In this document: piece after piece, positions 31,573 to 40,054 of the stretch
Layout: the number at the start of each line of letters is the position of its first letter
Numbering within the stretch: position 1 is the first letter of the stretch
NCBI GenBank assembly: GCA_947372165.1
Contig: CANBSP010000001.1
Span: 62,001-126,000, forward strand
Direction of reading: 5' to 3'
DNA from: Actinomycetota bacterium
Lineage (GTDB): Bacteria; Actinomycetota; Actinomycetes; Nanopelagicales; Nanopelagicaceae
DNA: 64,000 nt
Notes under the pieces: model-generated
Told to the model about the DNA's origin: nothing
The model's database searches: none
Seen by the model: only the letters and a program-made list of their open reading frames with translations
Program-made: the position numbers and the translations under genes

Positions 31573-32076
31573 TTAGAGCGGATCATCTTCAAATGAGTAA
31601 TGAAACGGCAACTTTGCTCGTCCCGCTAGTCGGAAGATCTTGAAAACCTTCTTCCGCCGCAAATTCTCCACAGCAGATACCGATTCTAGGTGAATGGCAA
31701 TCGCGAAACGAATCTTCTCTGTAACGTCGGCAAGTCGATCAAGGAGTGCAACCTTCACTTCGATCTCACCGTTCACAGCCGCTTCCCGTAATACTTTCAG
31801 GGATTCCGAGAGGAGGGACTCAGCTTCATTTCGATCGCTCATTGGAGCTTCACGACTCTCATACGCTGAAGCGGTGAGCAAGAGATCGAGGGCTGGATCC
31901 AACTCGCTTTGATGCGCAATCTCTAACGCGAGAGCAGCGCGGCGTTGCAAAAGGGCATCCAAATGTTCCCACGAAGTCTCTACTCTGTGATGGAGTCGAT
32001 CGAGCCGGGTTGCAGAGAATGAGAGGTACCACGCACCTAGGAGAATCACGATTGCACCCAACAAGAAGTTACTCAT
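31573..32076 (-). CDS. membrane-anchored LemA-like protein downstream of pimA
   Basis: About 167 residues: one transmembrane helix (residues 4-20), then RLDRLHHRVETSWEHLDALLQRRAALALEIA, split here as RLDRLHHRVETSWEHLDALL followed by QRRAALALEIA, which resembles LemA family proteins, then further helices and a basic C terminus. I start at ATG 32076, overlapping the pimA stop by 8 bp as ATGAGTAA. Mycobacterial Rv2609c occupies this place and, as I recall, carries a Nudix domain after such a segment; no Nudix box is present here. Role unknown. Confidence 0.65.
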   Translation of the reverse strand: MSNFLLGAIVILLGAWYLSFSATRLDRLHHRVETSWEHLDALLQRRAALALEIAHQSELDPALDLLLTASAYESREAPMSDRNEAESLLSESLKVLREAAVNGEIEVKVALLDRLADVTEKIRFAIAIHLESVSAVENLRRKKVFKIFRLAGRAKLPFHYSFEDDPL

Positions 32077-33247
32077 TTGTTCTAAACCTTTTCCATGGTC
32101 GACTCTCTGATCCCAATGAAACTCCCCCGCCAGCTGCCAGAGCCACCTCGTAAATATCTGAGATTTCTGAGGCAACGTTCGTCCAGTCATATCGTGCAGC
32201 GGCGGTCAATCCTGCCTGACTCTTCATCAATCGTGCCGGGGCATCGTTCAACATCCCGATAATCTCCCGAGCCAATGATTCCGGCTTCTCAGATTCAAAT
32301 AGAGTTCCGTATTGGCCATCTTGCAAGACCTCAACGAAGGCTGGGATATCGCTTGCCAAAATTGATGCACCAGCTGCCATCGCTTCAATCAAAATGATTC
32401 CAAAAGATTCACCGCCAGTATTTGGCGCAACATAAATATCAACAGAGTGAAGGAAGTTAGCCTTCTCTTCTTCGCTTAACCGCCCAATAAAGGTTAGGTG
32501 GTTTCGCACATGAGAAGGAAGATTCTTCTCGAACGAATCTGCATTTCCAGGGCCAGCGACGATTACTTGTGCTCTTGGGTGGACCTTGAGTATTGCTGGT
32601 AACGCCTTAATCAAGAGGTCGAGACCCTTGCGCGGTTCTTCAAAACGTCCGAGAAAACCGATCGTTGGCTCACCCCGGTACTCATCACTCTTTATTGCCT
32701 TCGAATACTTCGCGCTATCAATCCCATTTGGAATAACAACTGCATCCGTCTCAAAGTGTTCTTTGAGTGTAGTGCGAGCCATTTCCGAGACTGCGATGCG
32801 GGCAGTTAATTTCTCAATCACGGGTTCAAGGATTGGCCCGGCGGCGACCAGAGTTCGCTGTTTGGCAGCTGCCGTATGGAAAGTTCCGACCATCGGTCCT
32901 TGAGATGACCAACAAGCAATCAGCGAAAGCGATGGGACTTCCGGTTGATGAAGATGCAAGAGGTCGAAGTTATTGCTCGCGATCCATTGCCTTACGCGGG
33001 ATGTCGCCACGGGTCCAAATGCAACACGAGCAATTGAGCCATTGAAGGGAACTGCTAACGGGCGACCTGCTGAGACGAGCCAAGGTTCGGTGATCGAACT
33101 TTCATCTGTCACTGGCGCAATAACACTGACGTAATGACCTTTAGCGATGAAGTATTCCGCCAGCTCTTTAATGTGGATCTGAACTCCACCTGGTGTGTCC
33201 CAACCATAAGGACAGACCATTCCAATACGAGATAGCGGCAAAGTCAT
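32069..33247 (-). CDS. pimA: phosphatidylinositol alpha-mannosyltransferase PimA
   Basis: GDP-mannose-dependent GT4 enzyme that adds the first mannose to phosphatidylinositol at the inner membrane face. Acceptor-side motif CPYGWDTPGGVQIHIKELA at the N terminus, GFLGRFEEPRKGLDLL and the donor-site ESFGIILIEAMAAG. 392 residues. Placed in the usual pgsA-patA-pimA run, with overlapping starts and stops. Confidence 0.93.
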   Translation of the reverse strand: MTLPLSRIGMVCPYGWDTPGGVQIHIKELAEYFIAKGHYVSVIAPVTDESSITEPWLVSAGRPLAVPFNGSIARVAFGPVATSRVRQWIASNNFDLLHLHQPEVPSLSLIACWSSQGPMVGTFHTAAAKQRTLVAAGPILEPVIEKLTARIAVSEMARTTLKEHFETDAVVIPNGIDSAKYSKAIKSDEYRGEPTIGFLGRFEEPRKGLDLLIKALPAILKVHPRAQVIVAGPGNADSFEKNLPSHVRNHLTFIGRLSEEEKANFLHSVDIYVAPNTGGESFGIILIEAMAAGASILASDIPAFVEVLQDGQYGTLFESEKPESLAREIIGMLNDAPARLMKSQAGLTAAARYDWTNVASEISDIYEVALAAGGGVSLGSESRPWKRFRTNE

Positions 33248-34134
33248 GATTGCCTCTCAACAAAGTCGCCATCGATCCAGATGCGTTGGAGCATATGCCA
33301 GTCTTCAGTATGTTCATTGATGAGTCGACCGAATCGATCAGCGCAAACCTGTGTCATCGCTTGGACTTTCTCGGCATCACTTCCTGTTTCAGGGATTTCA
33401 ACTTCACCCTCAAAGATGATTCGAATGCCATCTTCTTCATATTTGACGAAGGCGGTAATCAAAGGTGCCTTCGTTTGCAACGAGAGTAGTGCTGGTCCAA
33501 CTGGCATTCGGCTTGGTCCGCCTAAGAAATTTACCTCGACCCCAGATTTTGAGAGATCGCGATCTGCAACGAGTGCAATTAATCGATTGGCCCGTAATCG
33601 CTGCGAGAGAGTGGCTAGTGATCGAGCACTCGCATCTAAGACCTCCATGCCAATGCTTTCGCGATAGGCCAAGAATTTACGGAACAATTTCTCTGGCTTG
33701 AGATGTTCGGCCACCGTCACTAAGGGTGCGCCGCTCGCGCAAAAGTAGGCTCCGGCATGATCCCAGTTGCCGGCATGCGGCAACGAGACGATTACTCCCC
33801 TACCAGCTGCAAGTGGTTCGCGAAGTAGGTGTTCGTTCTCCACGACAACCGTTCGCATCGTGAAATCCGAACTCCACGAAGGCAGGCGAAATGTGTCGCA
33901 CCAGTAACGTAGATACGAACGCATGCCCTGCTTTACCAACGCTTCAAGTTCGTCTCGTCCAAGTTCTGGCCGAACTCTTGCATAATTGCTGCGCAACCTC
34001 TTCACGGGTGCCGGATTCTTCTTGTAAACCCGATCGCCGATCCATTGGAAAATTCGATACGAAATCGACGCGGGTAATGTCTTCGTAATCTTCCACGCCA
34101 GGGAGTAAGCCCAATACGAGAGCAACGCGCTCAT
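33244..34134 (-). CDS. patA: phosphatidylinositol mannoside acyltransferase
   Basis: LpxL/HtrB-like membrane-associated acyltransferase that adds a fatty acid to PIM. The HxxxxD catalytic motif is in SLPHAGNWDHAG near residue 118. I start at ATG 34134 (MSALLSYWAYSLAWK), which overlaps the pgsA stop as ATGA, giving 296 residues; the longer frame to 34305 only extends antisense to nothing conserved and lies inside pgsA. Confidence 0.9.
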   Translation of the reverse strand: MSALLSYWAYSLAWKITKTLPASISYRIFQWIGDRVYKKNPAPVKRLRSNYARVRPELGRDELEALVKQGMRSYLRYWCDTFRLPSWSSDFTMRTVVVENEHLLREPLAAGRGVIVSLPHAGNWDHAGAYFCASGAPLVTVAEHLKPEKLFRKFLAYRESIGMEVLDASARSLATLSQRLRANRLIALVADRDLSKSGVEVNFLGGPSRMPVGPALLSLQTKAPLITAFVKYEEDGIRIIFEGEVEIPETGSDAEKVQAMTQVCADRFGRLINEHTEDWHMLQRIWIDGDFVERQS

Positions 34135-34724
34135 CGGGCAGCCTTGTAGACGATGATCAAACGTTGGATGACGGTGATCGCTGATAGAACTACGAGTAAC
34201 CAGATCCCAACGGAGAGAGAATATGAGATCCCCAAGCCGTGCAGGCCTGCTGCTAGAAGTGCGATGATCAAACGTTCGGTACGTTCTGCGATCCCGCCAT
34301 TGCACTCCAAGCCAAGGCCTTCAGCGCGCGCTTTGATGTAAGAGATCAGCGAACCCAGAAGGAGCGCGCCAAGCACGACGGGAAGTAACCGATCTTGACT
34401 TCGACTCAACCAATAGGCGATCGATCCAAGAATCGCAGCATCGGATACTCGATCAAGAGTTGAATCGAGAAGTGCACCCCATCGTGTAGATGAGTCACTC
34501 AAGCGAGCCATGGTGCCATCGAGTAAATCAAAGAGAACAAAGAGGGTGGTGATAACGACTGCCGCGAAGAAATGACCGGACCCAAAGAGCAGAATTGCAC
34601 CAAGAGATGAACCGAGGCCGCCAAAGGCGCTCATGAGGTTTGGAGTAACGCCAGCCTTGAGCAGCCCTCGACATAGTGGAGTAATCACACGCGTGACAGG
34701 CGCCTTAATTGATCGCTGGAGCAT
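34131..34724 (-). CDS. pgsA: phosphatidylinositol phosphate synthase (CDP-alcohol phosphatidyltransferase)
   Basis: Integral membrane enzyme joining CDP-diacylglycerol and inositol phosphate. The CDP-alcohol signature D-x2-D-G-x2-A-R-x8-G-x3-D-x3-D is exact: DLLDGTMARL followed by GALLDSTLD. About six hydrophobic helices, 197 residues. Context (patA, pimA) supports the PI-phosphate rather than PG-phosphate role. First gene of the PIM run; its promoter overlaps that of the divergent EF-G-like gene. Confidence 0.92.
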   Translation of the reverse strand: MLQRSIKAPVTRVITPLCRGLLKAGVTPNLMSAFGGLGSSLGAILLFGSGHFFAAVVITTLFVLFDLLDGTMARLSDSSTRWGALLDSTLDRVSDAAILGSIAYWLSRSQDRLLPVVLGALLLGSLISYIKARAEGLGLECNGGIAERTERLIIALLAAGLHGLGISYSLSVGIWLLVVLSAITVIQRLIIVYKAAR

Positions 34725-34731
34725 GAATCAC

Positions 34732-34741
34732 ATCGTAGAGT
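34732..34741. promoter_or_regulatory. overlapping divergent -10 elements, pgsA / EF-G-like gene
   Basis: ATCGTAGAGT holds TACGAT on the minus strand (34732-34737), seven bases from pgsA ATG 34724, and TAGAGT on the plus strand (34736-34741), eight bases from ATG 34750. The two hexamers share TA at 34736-34737. Only 25 bp separate the two start codons. Confidence 0.55.
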
Positions 34742-34749
34742 TCGGGGCT

Positions 34750-35331
34750 ATGAGCAACCTAATCCCACACGGCATCCAGGTGCACCTAGTTGGGCAGGGC
34801 TGCGAGGATCTAGCTTCCGCCTTAGGTCTCGTGAACTCTCCGCTGGAGAGCGCCGACTGCGCCCTCTTCATTGTGAGCGCAAAGGATGGGATTGTCCGCG
34901 CTGACTCAGATACCTGGCTCATTGCCCGCGAGCTCTACATTCCCTCAATCGTCGTGATCACCGACCTCACTGCCGATAACGAGACAGATTTCGAAGATAT
35001 GACAGCGATCGCGGGCCGAATTCTTGATCCTGTCGTTACTCCATATTTGGTGCTCCATCAAGATGATGCAACACCCATTGCGCTGATTGATCTCATCTCT
35101 CAACAGATCCTGGATTACAGCAACGGTGAACTTACTCTTCGAGATAGCGATATCGAACATCAAGAAGTCATTGCAGAGTTTCGCGAAGAGTACGCGGAGG
35201 CGCTTGCCGCTGCTGGCGAAGATGCCTTTGAGAATGCTCTTCTCTATCCAGCCTTACCGTGGATCAAAGGATCGCGGTTAGGTTTAGCTGAAATTACGCT
35301 CTATTTAAATCGAGTCCCACTCGCGCGCTAA
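34750..35331 (+). CDS. EF-G-like GTPase-domain remnant without nucleotide-binding motifs
   Basis: About 193 residues that resemble the middle of a translational GTPase G domain: DCALFIVSAKDGIVRADSDT corresponds to the stretch after the DxxG motif, followed by LARELYIPSIVV-like ARELYIPSIVVITDL where the NKxD loop should be, and a later DLISQQILDYSNGEL. The P-loop GxxxxGKT and the NKxD motif are both missing, so GTP binding is unlikely. ATG 34750 fits the promoter; an in-frame ATG at 34723 would overlap pgsA. It overlaps the convergent HIT gene by 27 bp. I cannot assign a function. Confidence 0.6.
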   Translation: MSNLIPHGIQVHLVGQGCEDLASALGLVNSPLESADCALFIVSAKDGIVRADSDTWLIARELYIPSIVVITDLTADNETDFEDMTAIAGRILDPVVTPYLVLHQDDATPIALIDLISQQILDYSNGELTLRDSDIEHQEVIAEFREEYAEALAAAGEDAFENALLYPALPWIKGSRLGLAEITLYLNRVPLAR

Positions 35332-35847
35332 AGCTGATCGAGTCTCCATCAGTAATGCAGGCAATACCTTTGTTTGACCAATGATTGGCATGAAGTTTGC
35401 ATCGCCAGACCATCGAGGTACAACATGTTGATGAATATGGTCGGCCACTCCTGCTCCGGAGATCGCACCTTGATTCATTCCAAGGTTGAAACCCTTTGCT
35501 CCTGATACTTTTCGTAGGACTTTCATCGACGCTGAAGTCAACGCAAAGATTTCATTTCGTTCTTCTTCTGTGAGTTCGGTCAAATCTGCAACATGGCGAT
35601 AGGCGCAGATCAGAAGGTGTCCAGCGTTGTATGGATAAAGGTTCATGACAACATAGGCAGAAACACCACGGTGAACAATCAGGCCATCTTCATCTGAAAG
35701 TGTTGGAACGCGACAGAATGGGCATTCGATATCATTTTCGGGAAGTGGTCGATTCTCACCAGCGAGATAACTCATCCGATGAGGTGCCCAAAGCCTTGCC
35801 CAAGAATCGGGCATCCCAGCCCCACCTGTAAGAGAAGACTCCGACAC
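35305..35847 (-). CDS. HIT-family nucleotide hydrolase/phosphorylase
   Basis: 180 residues with the histidine triad HIHQHVVPRW near residue 130 and an N-terminal CPFC (zinc-type) motif in IECPFCRVP. Likely acts on dinucleoside polyphosphates or AMP derivatives; mycobacterial Rv2613c, in the same position beside thrS and pgsA, is an Ap4A phosphorylase. Follows thrS by 2 bp, so cotranscribed. Confidence 0.88.
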   Translation of the reverse strand: MSESSLTGGAGMPDSWARLWAPHRMSYLAGENRPLPENDIECPFCRVPTLSDEDGLIVHRGVSAYVVMNLYPYNAGHLLICAYRHVADLTELTEEERNEIFALTSASMKVLRKVSGAKGFNLGMNQGAISGAGVADHIHQHVVPRWSGDANFMPIIGQTKVLPALLMETRSALAREWDSI

Positions 35848-35849
35848 CG

Positions 35850-37841
35850 TTAGACCTGAGTTCGCTCGTTAACGACTTTCAGAACTTCTTCAATAGCTTG
35901 ATCGATCGGGATTCCATTCCTCTGTTCGCCATTGCGATAACGGAACGAGACTGAACCCTTCTGCTGATCTTCTTCACCGGCGATCATCATGAATGGAATC
36001 TTCTCTAATTGAGCATTACGAATCTTCTTCTGCATACGCTCATCGGCGGTATCGATATCAATGCGTATGCCTGCTTTACGCATCTTAGATGCCACTTCTT
36101 GCAGGTAAGGCAAGAATGAATCCGCGACTGGGATAGCGCGGACTTGTACTGGCGCTAACCACGGTGGGAATGCGCCGGCATAGTGTTCGGTCAGTACGCC
36201 AAAGAAGCGCTCGATCGATCCAAAGAGAGCGCGGTGAATCATCACCGGCTGTTTCTTGGTTCCATCACTTGCTTGGTATTCAAGATTGAATCGTTGAGGC
36301 AGTTGGAAATCGACTTGGATCGTGGACATCTGCCAGGTGCGACCGATCGCATCTTTCGCTTGTACCGAGATCTTCGGGCCGTAAAAAGCAGCCCCGCCAG
36401 GATCATCAACGAGTTGGAGGTTGCGCTTCTCCGCAACTACACGGAGGGCATCAGTTGCTGCCTCCCAGTCCTCATCTGATCCAACCGATTTTGCCGGGTT
36501 GCGAGTAGAGAGTTCGAGGTAGAAATCTTCAAGACCATAATCTCTGAGTAAGTTCAGAACGAAGGTAAGTAATGAATCCAATTCGCCTTGCATCTGATCT
36601 TTTGTGCAATAGATGTGGGCATCGTCTTGGGTGAATCCTCGGGCTCGTGTGATTCCGTGGATGACACCGGACTTTTCATATCGATAGACCGTTCCGAATT
36701 CGAAGAGGCGTAACGGCAATTCACGGTATGACCGAGAACGAGACTTATAGATCAAGTTGTGGAATGGGCAGTTCATTGGCTTCATGTAGTACTTCTGCCC
36801 AGCACGCTTTACCGTGCCATCAGCGTGGTACTCCTCATCCATAACCATCGGTGGATACATGCCTTCTGAATACCAGTCCAGGTGGCCGGAAGTTTCGAAG
36901 AGTGCCGCTTTCGTCAGATGTGGTGAATAGACGAATTGATAATCCTCTTCCTCATGACGCTTGCGAGAGTAATCCTCCATCGCTCTGCGCACGATTCCAC
37001 CCTTCGGATGGAAGACGGCAAGACCGCTACCTACCTCTTCAGGGAAGGAGAAGAGATCGAGTTCTGCACCAAGTCGACGGTGATCGCGCTTTTCAGCTTC
37101 TTCAAGAAGATGCAGATAACCCTCGAGCGCCTCAGAAGTCGGCCATGCCGTTCCATAAATTCGTTGCAACATCGGGTTCTTCTCAGAACCGCGCCAATAG
37201 GCACCGGCGGTGCGCATCAATTTAAAAGCCGGAATATGTTTTGTAGAAGGCAGGTGCGGTCCACGGCAGAGATCAGACCACGCTGGTTCACCATCACGGC
37301 CGAGATTGTCATAAATCGTAAGTTCGGCTCCCCCGACTTCAACGCTTGACTCATCGTCATGCCCAGATTTGAGGCCAATGAGTTCGCACTTGTACGGCTC
37401 GTTCTTCAATTCAATGAGCGCATCTACTTCGGTGATCACACGACGTCGGAATCTTTGACCCGCTTTGATGATCTTTCTCATCGCCGATTCGAGTTTGATC
37501 AGATCATCAGGAGTGAATGGCTTCTCCGGATCGAAGTCGTAATAGAAACCATCTGTGATCGGTGGTCCAATTCCGAGTTTTGTCTCTGGAAAGACCTCTT
37601 GAACAGCCTGAGCCAAGACGTGGGCGGTCGAGTGTCGAAGTACCGCCAAGCCATCAGGTGAATCAATAGTGATCGATTCGACGACATCGCCATCAGTGAG
37701 TTCGGTCCAGAGATCTCTCACCTGGCCATTAATGCGAGCCACAACGACATCTGTGAGTTCGGCAAAGAGGTGAGTCGGGCGTTGATCGGCGGCGACCTCC
37801 TGGGCCACTCCGTTAACGGTGACTTTAATGCTCTCGCTCAT
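35850..37841 (-). CDS. thrS: threonine--tRNA ligase
   Basis: Full-length, 663 residues: N-terminal TGS domain, editing domain with [14 protein letters not shown], class II catalytic core with MNCPFHN (zinc Cys), [20 protein letters not shown] and [10 protein letters not shown], and the anticodon-binding domain with [20 protein letters not shown]. Lacks a ribosome binding site; a leaderless promoter precedes it. It heads the thrS-HIT unit. Confidence 0.97.
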   Translation of the reverse strand: MSESIKVTVNGVAQEVAADQRPTHLFAELTDVVVARINGQVRDLWTELTDGDVVESITIDSPDGLAVLRHSTAHVLAQAVQEVFPETKLGIGPPITDGFYYDFDPEKPFTPDDLIKLESAMRKIIKAGQRFRRRVITEVDALIELKNEPYKCELIGLKSGHDDESSVEVGGAELTIYDNLGRDGEPAWSDLCRGPHLPSTKHIPAFKLMRTAGAYWRGSEKNPMLQRIYGTAWPTSEALEGYLHLLEEAEKRDHRRLGAELDLFSFPEEVGSGLAVFHPKGGIVRRAMEDYSRKRHEEEDYQFVYSPHLTKAALFETSGHLDWYSEGMYPPMVMDEEYHADGTVKRAGQKYYMKPMNCPFHNLIYKSRSRSYRELPLRLFEFGTVYRYEKSGVIHGITRARGFTQDDAHIYCTKDQMQGELDSLLTFVLNLLRDYGLEDFYLELSTRNPAKSVGSDEDWEAATDALRVVAEKRNLQLVDDPGGAAFYGPKISVQAKDAIGRTWQMSTIQVDFQLPQRFNLEYQASDGTKKQPVMIHRALFGSIERFFGVLTEHYAGAFPPWLAPVQVRAIPVADSFLPYLQEVASKMRKAGIRIDIDTADERMQKKIRNAQLEKIPFMMIAGEEDQQKGSVSFRYRNGEQRNGIPIDQAIEEVLKVVNERTQV

Positions 37842-37847
37842 GTGCAG

Positions 37848-37853
37848 AGGTTA
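37848..37853 (-). promoter_or_regulatory. -10 element of a leaderless promoter for thrS
   Basis: TAACCT on the minus strand ends six bases before ATG 37841. No T-box or other leader is possible if transcription starts here, so thrS would not be controlled by an mRNA leader. Confidence 0.55.
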
Positions 37854-38636
37854 TCAAGAAACCGCTTCTGATTCCGATCCTTCGAGATATGCCTGCCGGA
37901 TACCTTCGACTCGCTCTGATTGAGTGAATGGGTGGCGCGCGCCATTGATATCCAGGGTAGTGATCGGATGAATCTCTCGAATGCTTGAGAGTAAGTAGAG
38001 CCCATCGGCCTTGAGGAGTTCATCGAGTGAAAACGTCCGCTCTTCGATCTCTGGGAATTTCTCCAGCAGGACCTCTCTCACAATCCCGGGAAGAGCTCCG
38101 GATGAGAGCGGCGGGGTACCGAGCTGACCTTCGATCTCGACAAGAATATTTGCCAAGCCAGTTTCGACAACCTCTGACCGCTCGTTGAGATAGAGCAGAT
38201 CCTCCCAGCCATGTCTTTGGGCAATACGAAAACCAAAACTTGCTTCGGTGTAGGCCAGAGTCTTATGCCCGCTTAAAAGTGATGATGAGAATCGAGGGTG
38301 TTCGGCCAAACCAAGTGAAAATTGAGAGGTTGGATCAACATCAAAACCGTGATGCGTCACGAGATAGTCACCATTGGAGAAGTAAGTAAGTCGGAGCCGT
38401 CCTCGATTTAATGAATCTTGAGATACAAGTTCAATAATCTTTGCCCTGATTTCATCAATAATTGGGCTCACCAAATCCAACGCCGATGCCGACCGGGCGA
38501 AACGTTGCAAATGCCGATCAAGAAAATAGGTCTTGCCACTCATCGTCTTCATCGTTTCAAAGATGCCATCTGCGCGAAGCCATGGGTGGTTGAGGGCGGG
38601 AAGAGGATGGCTCCCTGAAGACCAATATTCACTCAT
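37854..38636 (-). CDS. pabC: aminotransferase class IV, probable aminodeoxychorismate lyase
   Basis: PLP enzyme of 260 residues in the branched-chain aminotransferase/ADC lyase fold. PLP lysine in GHKTLAYTEASFG, then LNERSEVVETGLANI and the C-terminal LPGIVREVLL. Overlap with pabB (ATGA) points to release of pyruvate from ADC to make 4-aminobenzoate for folate. A D-amino acid or branched-chain aminotransferase role is less likely in this context. Confidence 0.85.
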   Translation of the reverse strand: MSEYWSSGSHPLPALNHPWLRADGIFETMKTMSGKTYFLDRHLQRFARSASALDLVSPIIDEIRAKIIELVSQDSLNRGRLRLTYFSNGDYLVTHHGFDVDPTSQFSLGLAEHPRFSSSLLSGHKTLAYTEASFGFRIAQRHGWEDLLYLNERSEVVETGLANILVEIEGQLGTPPLSSGALPGIVREVLLEKFPEIEERTFSLDELLKADGLYLLSSIREIHPITTLDINGARHPFTQSERVEGIRQAYLEGSESEAVS

Positions 38637-39640
38637 GGTTCAAGTATCCCTCCTGCTATCTCCAGAAAGCGAGAGGCTTTGAGTTGAACTTCATTCCACT
38701 CAAGTTCTGGGTCGCTCCCCCATGTGATTCCAGCACCAACACCGAAATGAAGATCATCACCTGTTTGCCAGAAAGTTCGAATAGCAACCGCCAGTTCGCA
38801 TCGATCACCGTGCACCCACCCAATCAAACCGGTGTAGATACCGCGTTCACCTTCATTAGCAGCGATGATCTCAATAGCGCGGCTCTTGGGCGCTCCCGAT
38901 ATCGATCCCGCCGGAAGGATCGAGTTCGAAATATCTGTCCACGTAACTTCTTCTCGTAGTACTCCCTCGATATCTGAGACGAGATGGAAGAGTCCTGGGT
39001 GCTCCTCTGTCGCGAGCAATCGCGGCGTACTCACACTGCCAACTTCGCAGATCGCACCAAAATCATTTCGCATCAGATCCACGATCATGATGTTCTCCGG
39101 ATAATCTTTTTCTAAGAAGCTATCTGTCTTTGATGTTCCCTTAATCGGAGAACTCTTAATTCTTCGCTCGTCGCCATCGCTCCTCATCTCTAAGAAGAGC
39201 TCAGGAGAGGCGGAGGCTATTTGAATATTGGGCAAGGAGAGATAGGAAGCGTACGGGGCAGGATTTCGCTTCAGGAGTTCGGTGAAGAGAGCATCGAGTG
39301 GTTCTCTATTGGGACGACTATAAATGAGACAGGCGTTGGCTTGATATATCTCGCCGTCTCCGATCGCCTTTCTAATTCGCTCGACATATCTCTTGTATTC
39401 ATCCGATGATTGCGAGGTGCGCCATTGGGAATTGGCGGCCGACCACGAAGAGGTCTCGTCACTGGCCACAAACTCTTCATGGGAAATATCGGCAAATTTG
39501 GCGCATGTCCATCTTCCCTCGTAATCAACCGTCACCGCCCAGAAATCACCATCGCCCAGGACCGCAGGATCATGAGAAATCTCAAGCAAAGAGCTCGCCG
39601 ATATCCCGCCCATCCAAAATCGGTCCGAACGCGTATCCAT
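38633..39640 (-). CDS. pabB: aminodeoxychorismate synthase component I (chorismate-binding)
   Basis: Chorismate-using enzyme with GEIYQANACL, IKGTSKTDSF, IVDLMRNDFGAICEVGSV and SGAPKSRAIEIIAANE. About 335 residues, shorter than typical PabB (around 450) because the N-terminal region is reduced. ATG 39640 is chosen since a -10 element sits seven bases upstream. No pabA glutaminase is nearby. Pairs with pabC in one unit. Confidence 0.88.
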   Translation of the reverse strand: MDTRSDRFWMGGISASSLLEISHDPAVLGDGDFWAVTVDYEGRWTCAKFADISHEEFVASDETSSWSAANSQWRTSQSSDEYKRYVERIRKAIGDGEIYQANACLIYSRPNREPLDALFTELLKRNPAPYASYLSLPNIQIASASPELFLEMRSDGDERRIKSSPIKGTSKTDSFLEKDYPENIMIVDLMRNDFGAICEVGSVSTPRLLATEEHPGLFHLVSDIEGVLREEVTWTDISNSILPAGSISGAPKSRAIEIIAANEGERGIYTGLIGWVHGDRCELAVAIRTFWQTGDDLHFGVGAGITWGSDPELEWNEVQLKASRFLEIAGGILEP

Positions 39641-39647
39641 ACGGGAG

Positions 39648-39653
39648 ACGTTA
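39648..39653 (-). promoter_or_regulatory. -10 element of a leaderless promoter for pabBC
   Basis: TAACGT on the minus strand ends seven bases before ATG 39640. Confidence 0.5.
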
Positions 39654-39742
39654 GTGGAAATGACCCTTTCGGCACGGTTGGCGTACGGTGGGGTCGATAC
39701 GATAGATTTCACCCTCTGCACAAGGGCAACCTTGGACAGTAT

Positions 39743-39815
39743 GCGGACGTAGCGCAGTTGGTAGCGCGGAACCTTGCCAAGGTTCAGGTCGCCGGTTCGA
39801 ACCCGGTCGTCCGCT
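39743..39815 (+). tRNA. tRNA-Gly (GCC)
   Basis: Acceptor stem GCGGACG pairs with CGTCCGC, D loop with AGTTGGTAG, anticodon loop TTGCCAA (anticodon GCC) and T arm GGTTCGAAC. Discriminator T; CCA is not encoded. First of three tRNA genes in a row. Confidence 0.96.
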
Positions 39816-39826
39816 CGCAGGAAAAT

Positions 39827-39900
39827 GGTCGGATGGCCGAGAGGCGAGGCTCAGGACTGCAAATCCTGCCACACGGGTTCAAATCCCGTTCCGACCTCCA
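39827..39900 (+). tRNA. tRNA-Cys (GCA)
   Basis: Acceptor stem GGTCGGA pairs with TCCGACC, anticodon loop CTGCAAA (anticodon GCA) and T arm GGGTTCAAATCCC. CCA is encoded at 39898-39900. It starts 11 bp after tRNA-Gly. Confidence 0.95.
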
Positions 39901-39915
39901 TTCTGCAAAGGTGGC

Positions 39916-39945
39916 TAGGCAAGATGGATAGGCAAGATGGATAGG
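39916..39945. repeat. short tandem repeat between tRNA-Cys and tRNA-Val
   Basis: The 13-bp unit TAGGCAAGATGGA occurs twice in tandem and is followed by TAGG. It lies in the spacer between the two tRNA genes and has no evident coding or structural role. Confidence 0.75.
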
Positions 39946-39979
39946 TAAAAAAGAAGTAAAAGTTAGACCGTAGTTACAT

Positions 39980-40054
39980 GGACGATTGGCTCAGCGGTAG
40001 AGCACCACATTGACATTGTGGGGGTCACTGGTTCGATCCCAGTATCGTCCACCA
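39980..40054 (+). tRNA. tRNA-Val (GAC)
   Basis: Acceptor stem GGACGAT pairs with ATCGTCC, anticodon loop TTGACAT (anticodon GAC) and T arm CTGGTTCGATCCCAG. Discriminator A and encoded CCA at 40052-40054. Its 3' end is copied once more just downstream. Confidence 0.95.

Noticed and set aside
34151-34276. 15-bp direct repeat CGATGATCAAACGTT within pgsA (34151-34165 and 34262-34276)
   Set aside because: Both copies encode a similar RLII membrane segment; convergence of codons explains it and nothing else is repeated.
34633-34749. Longer start for the EF-G-like gene (ATG 34723 or further upstream)
   Set aside because: It would run into pgsA and cover the shared -10 element; ATG 34750 fits the promoter.
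37841-37854. T-box leader ahead of thrS
   Set aside because: Only 12 bp separate thrS from pabC and a -10 element lies six bases from the ATG; no room for a T-box.
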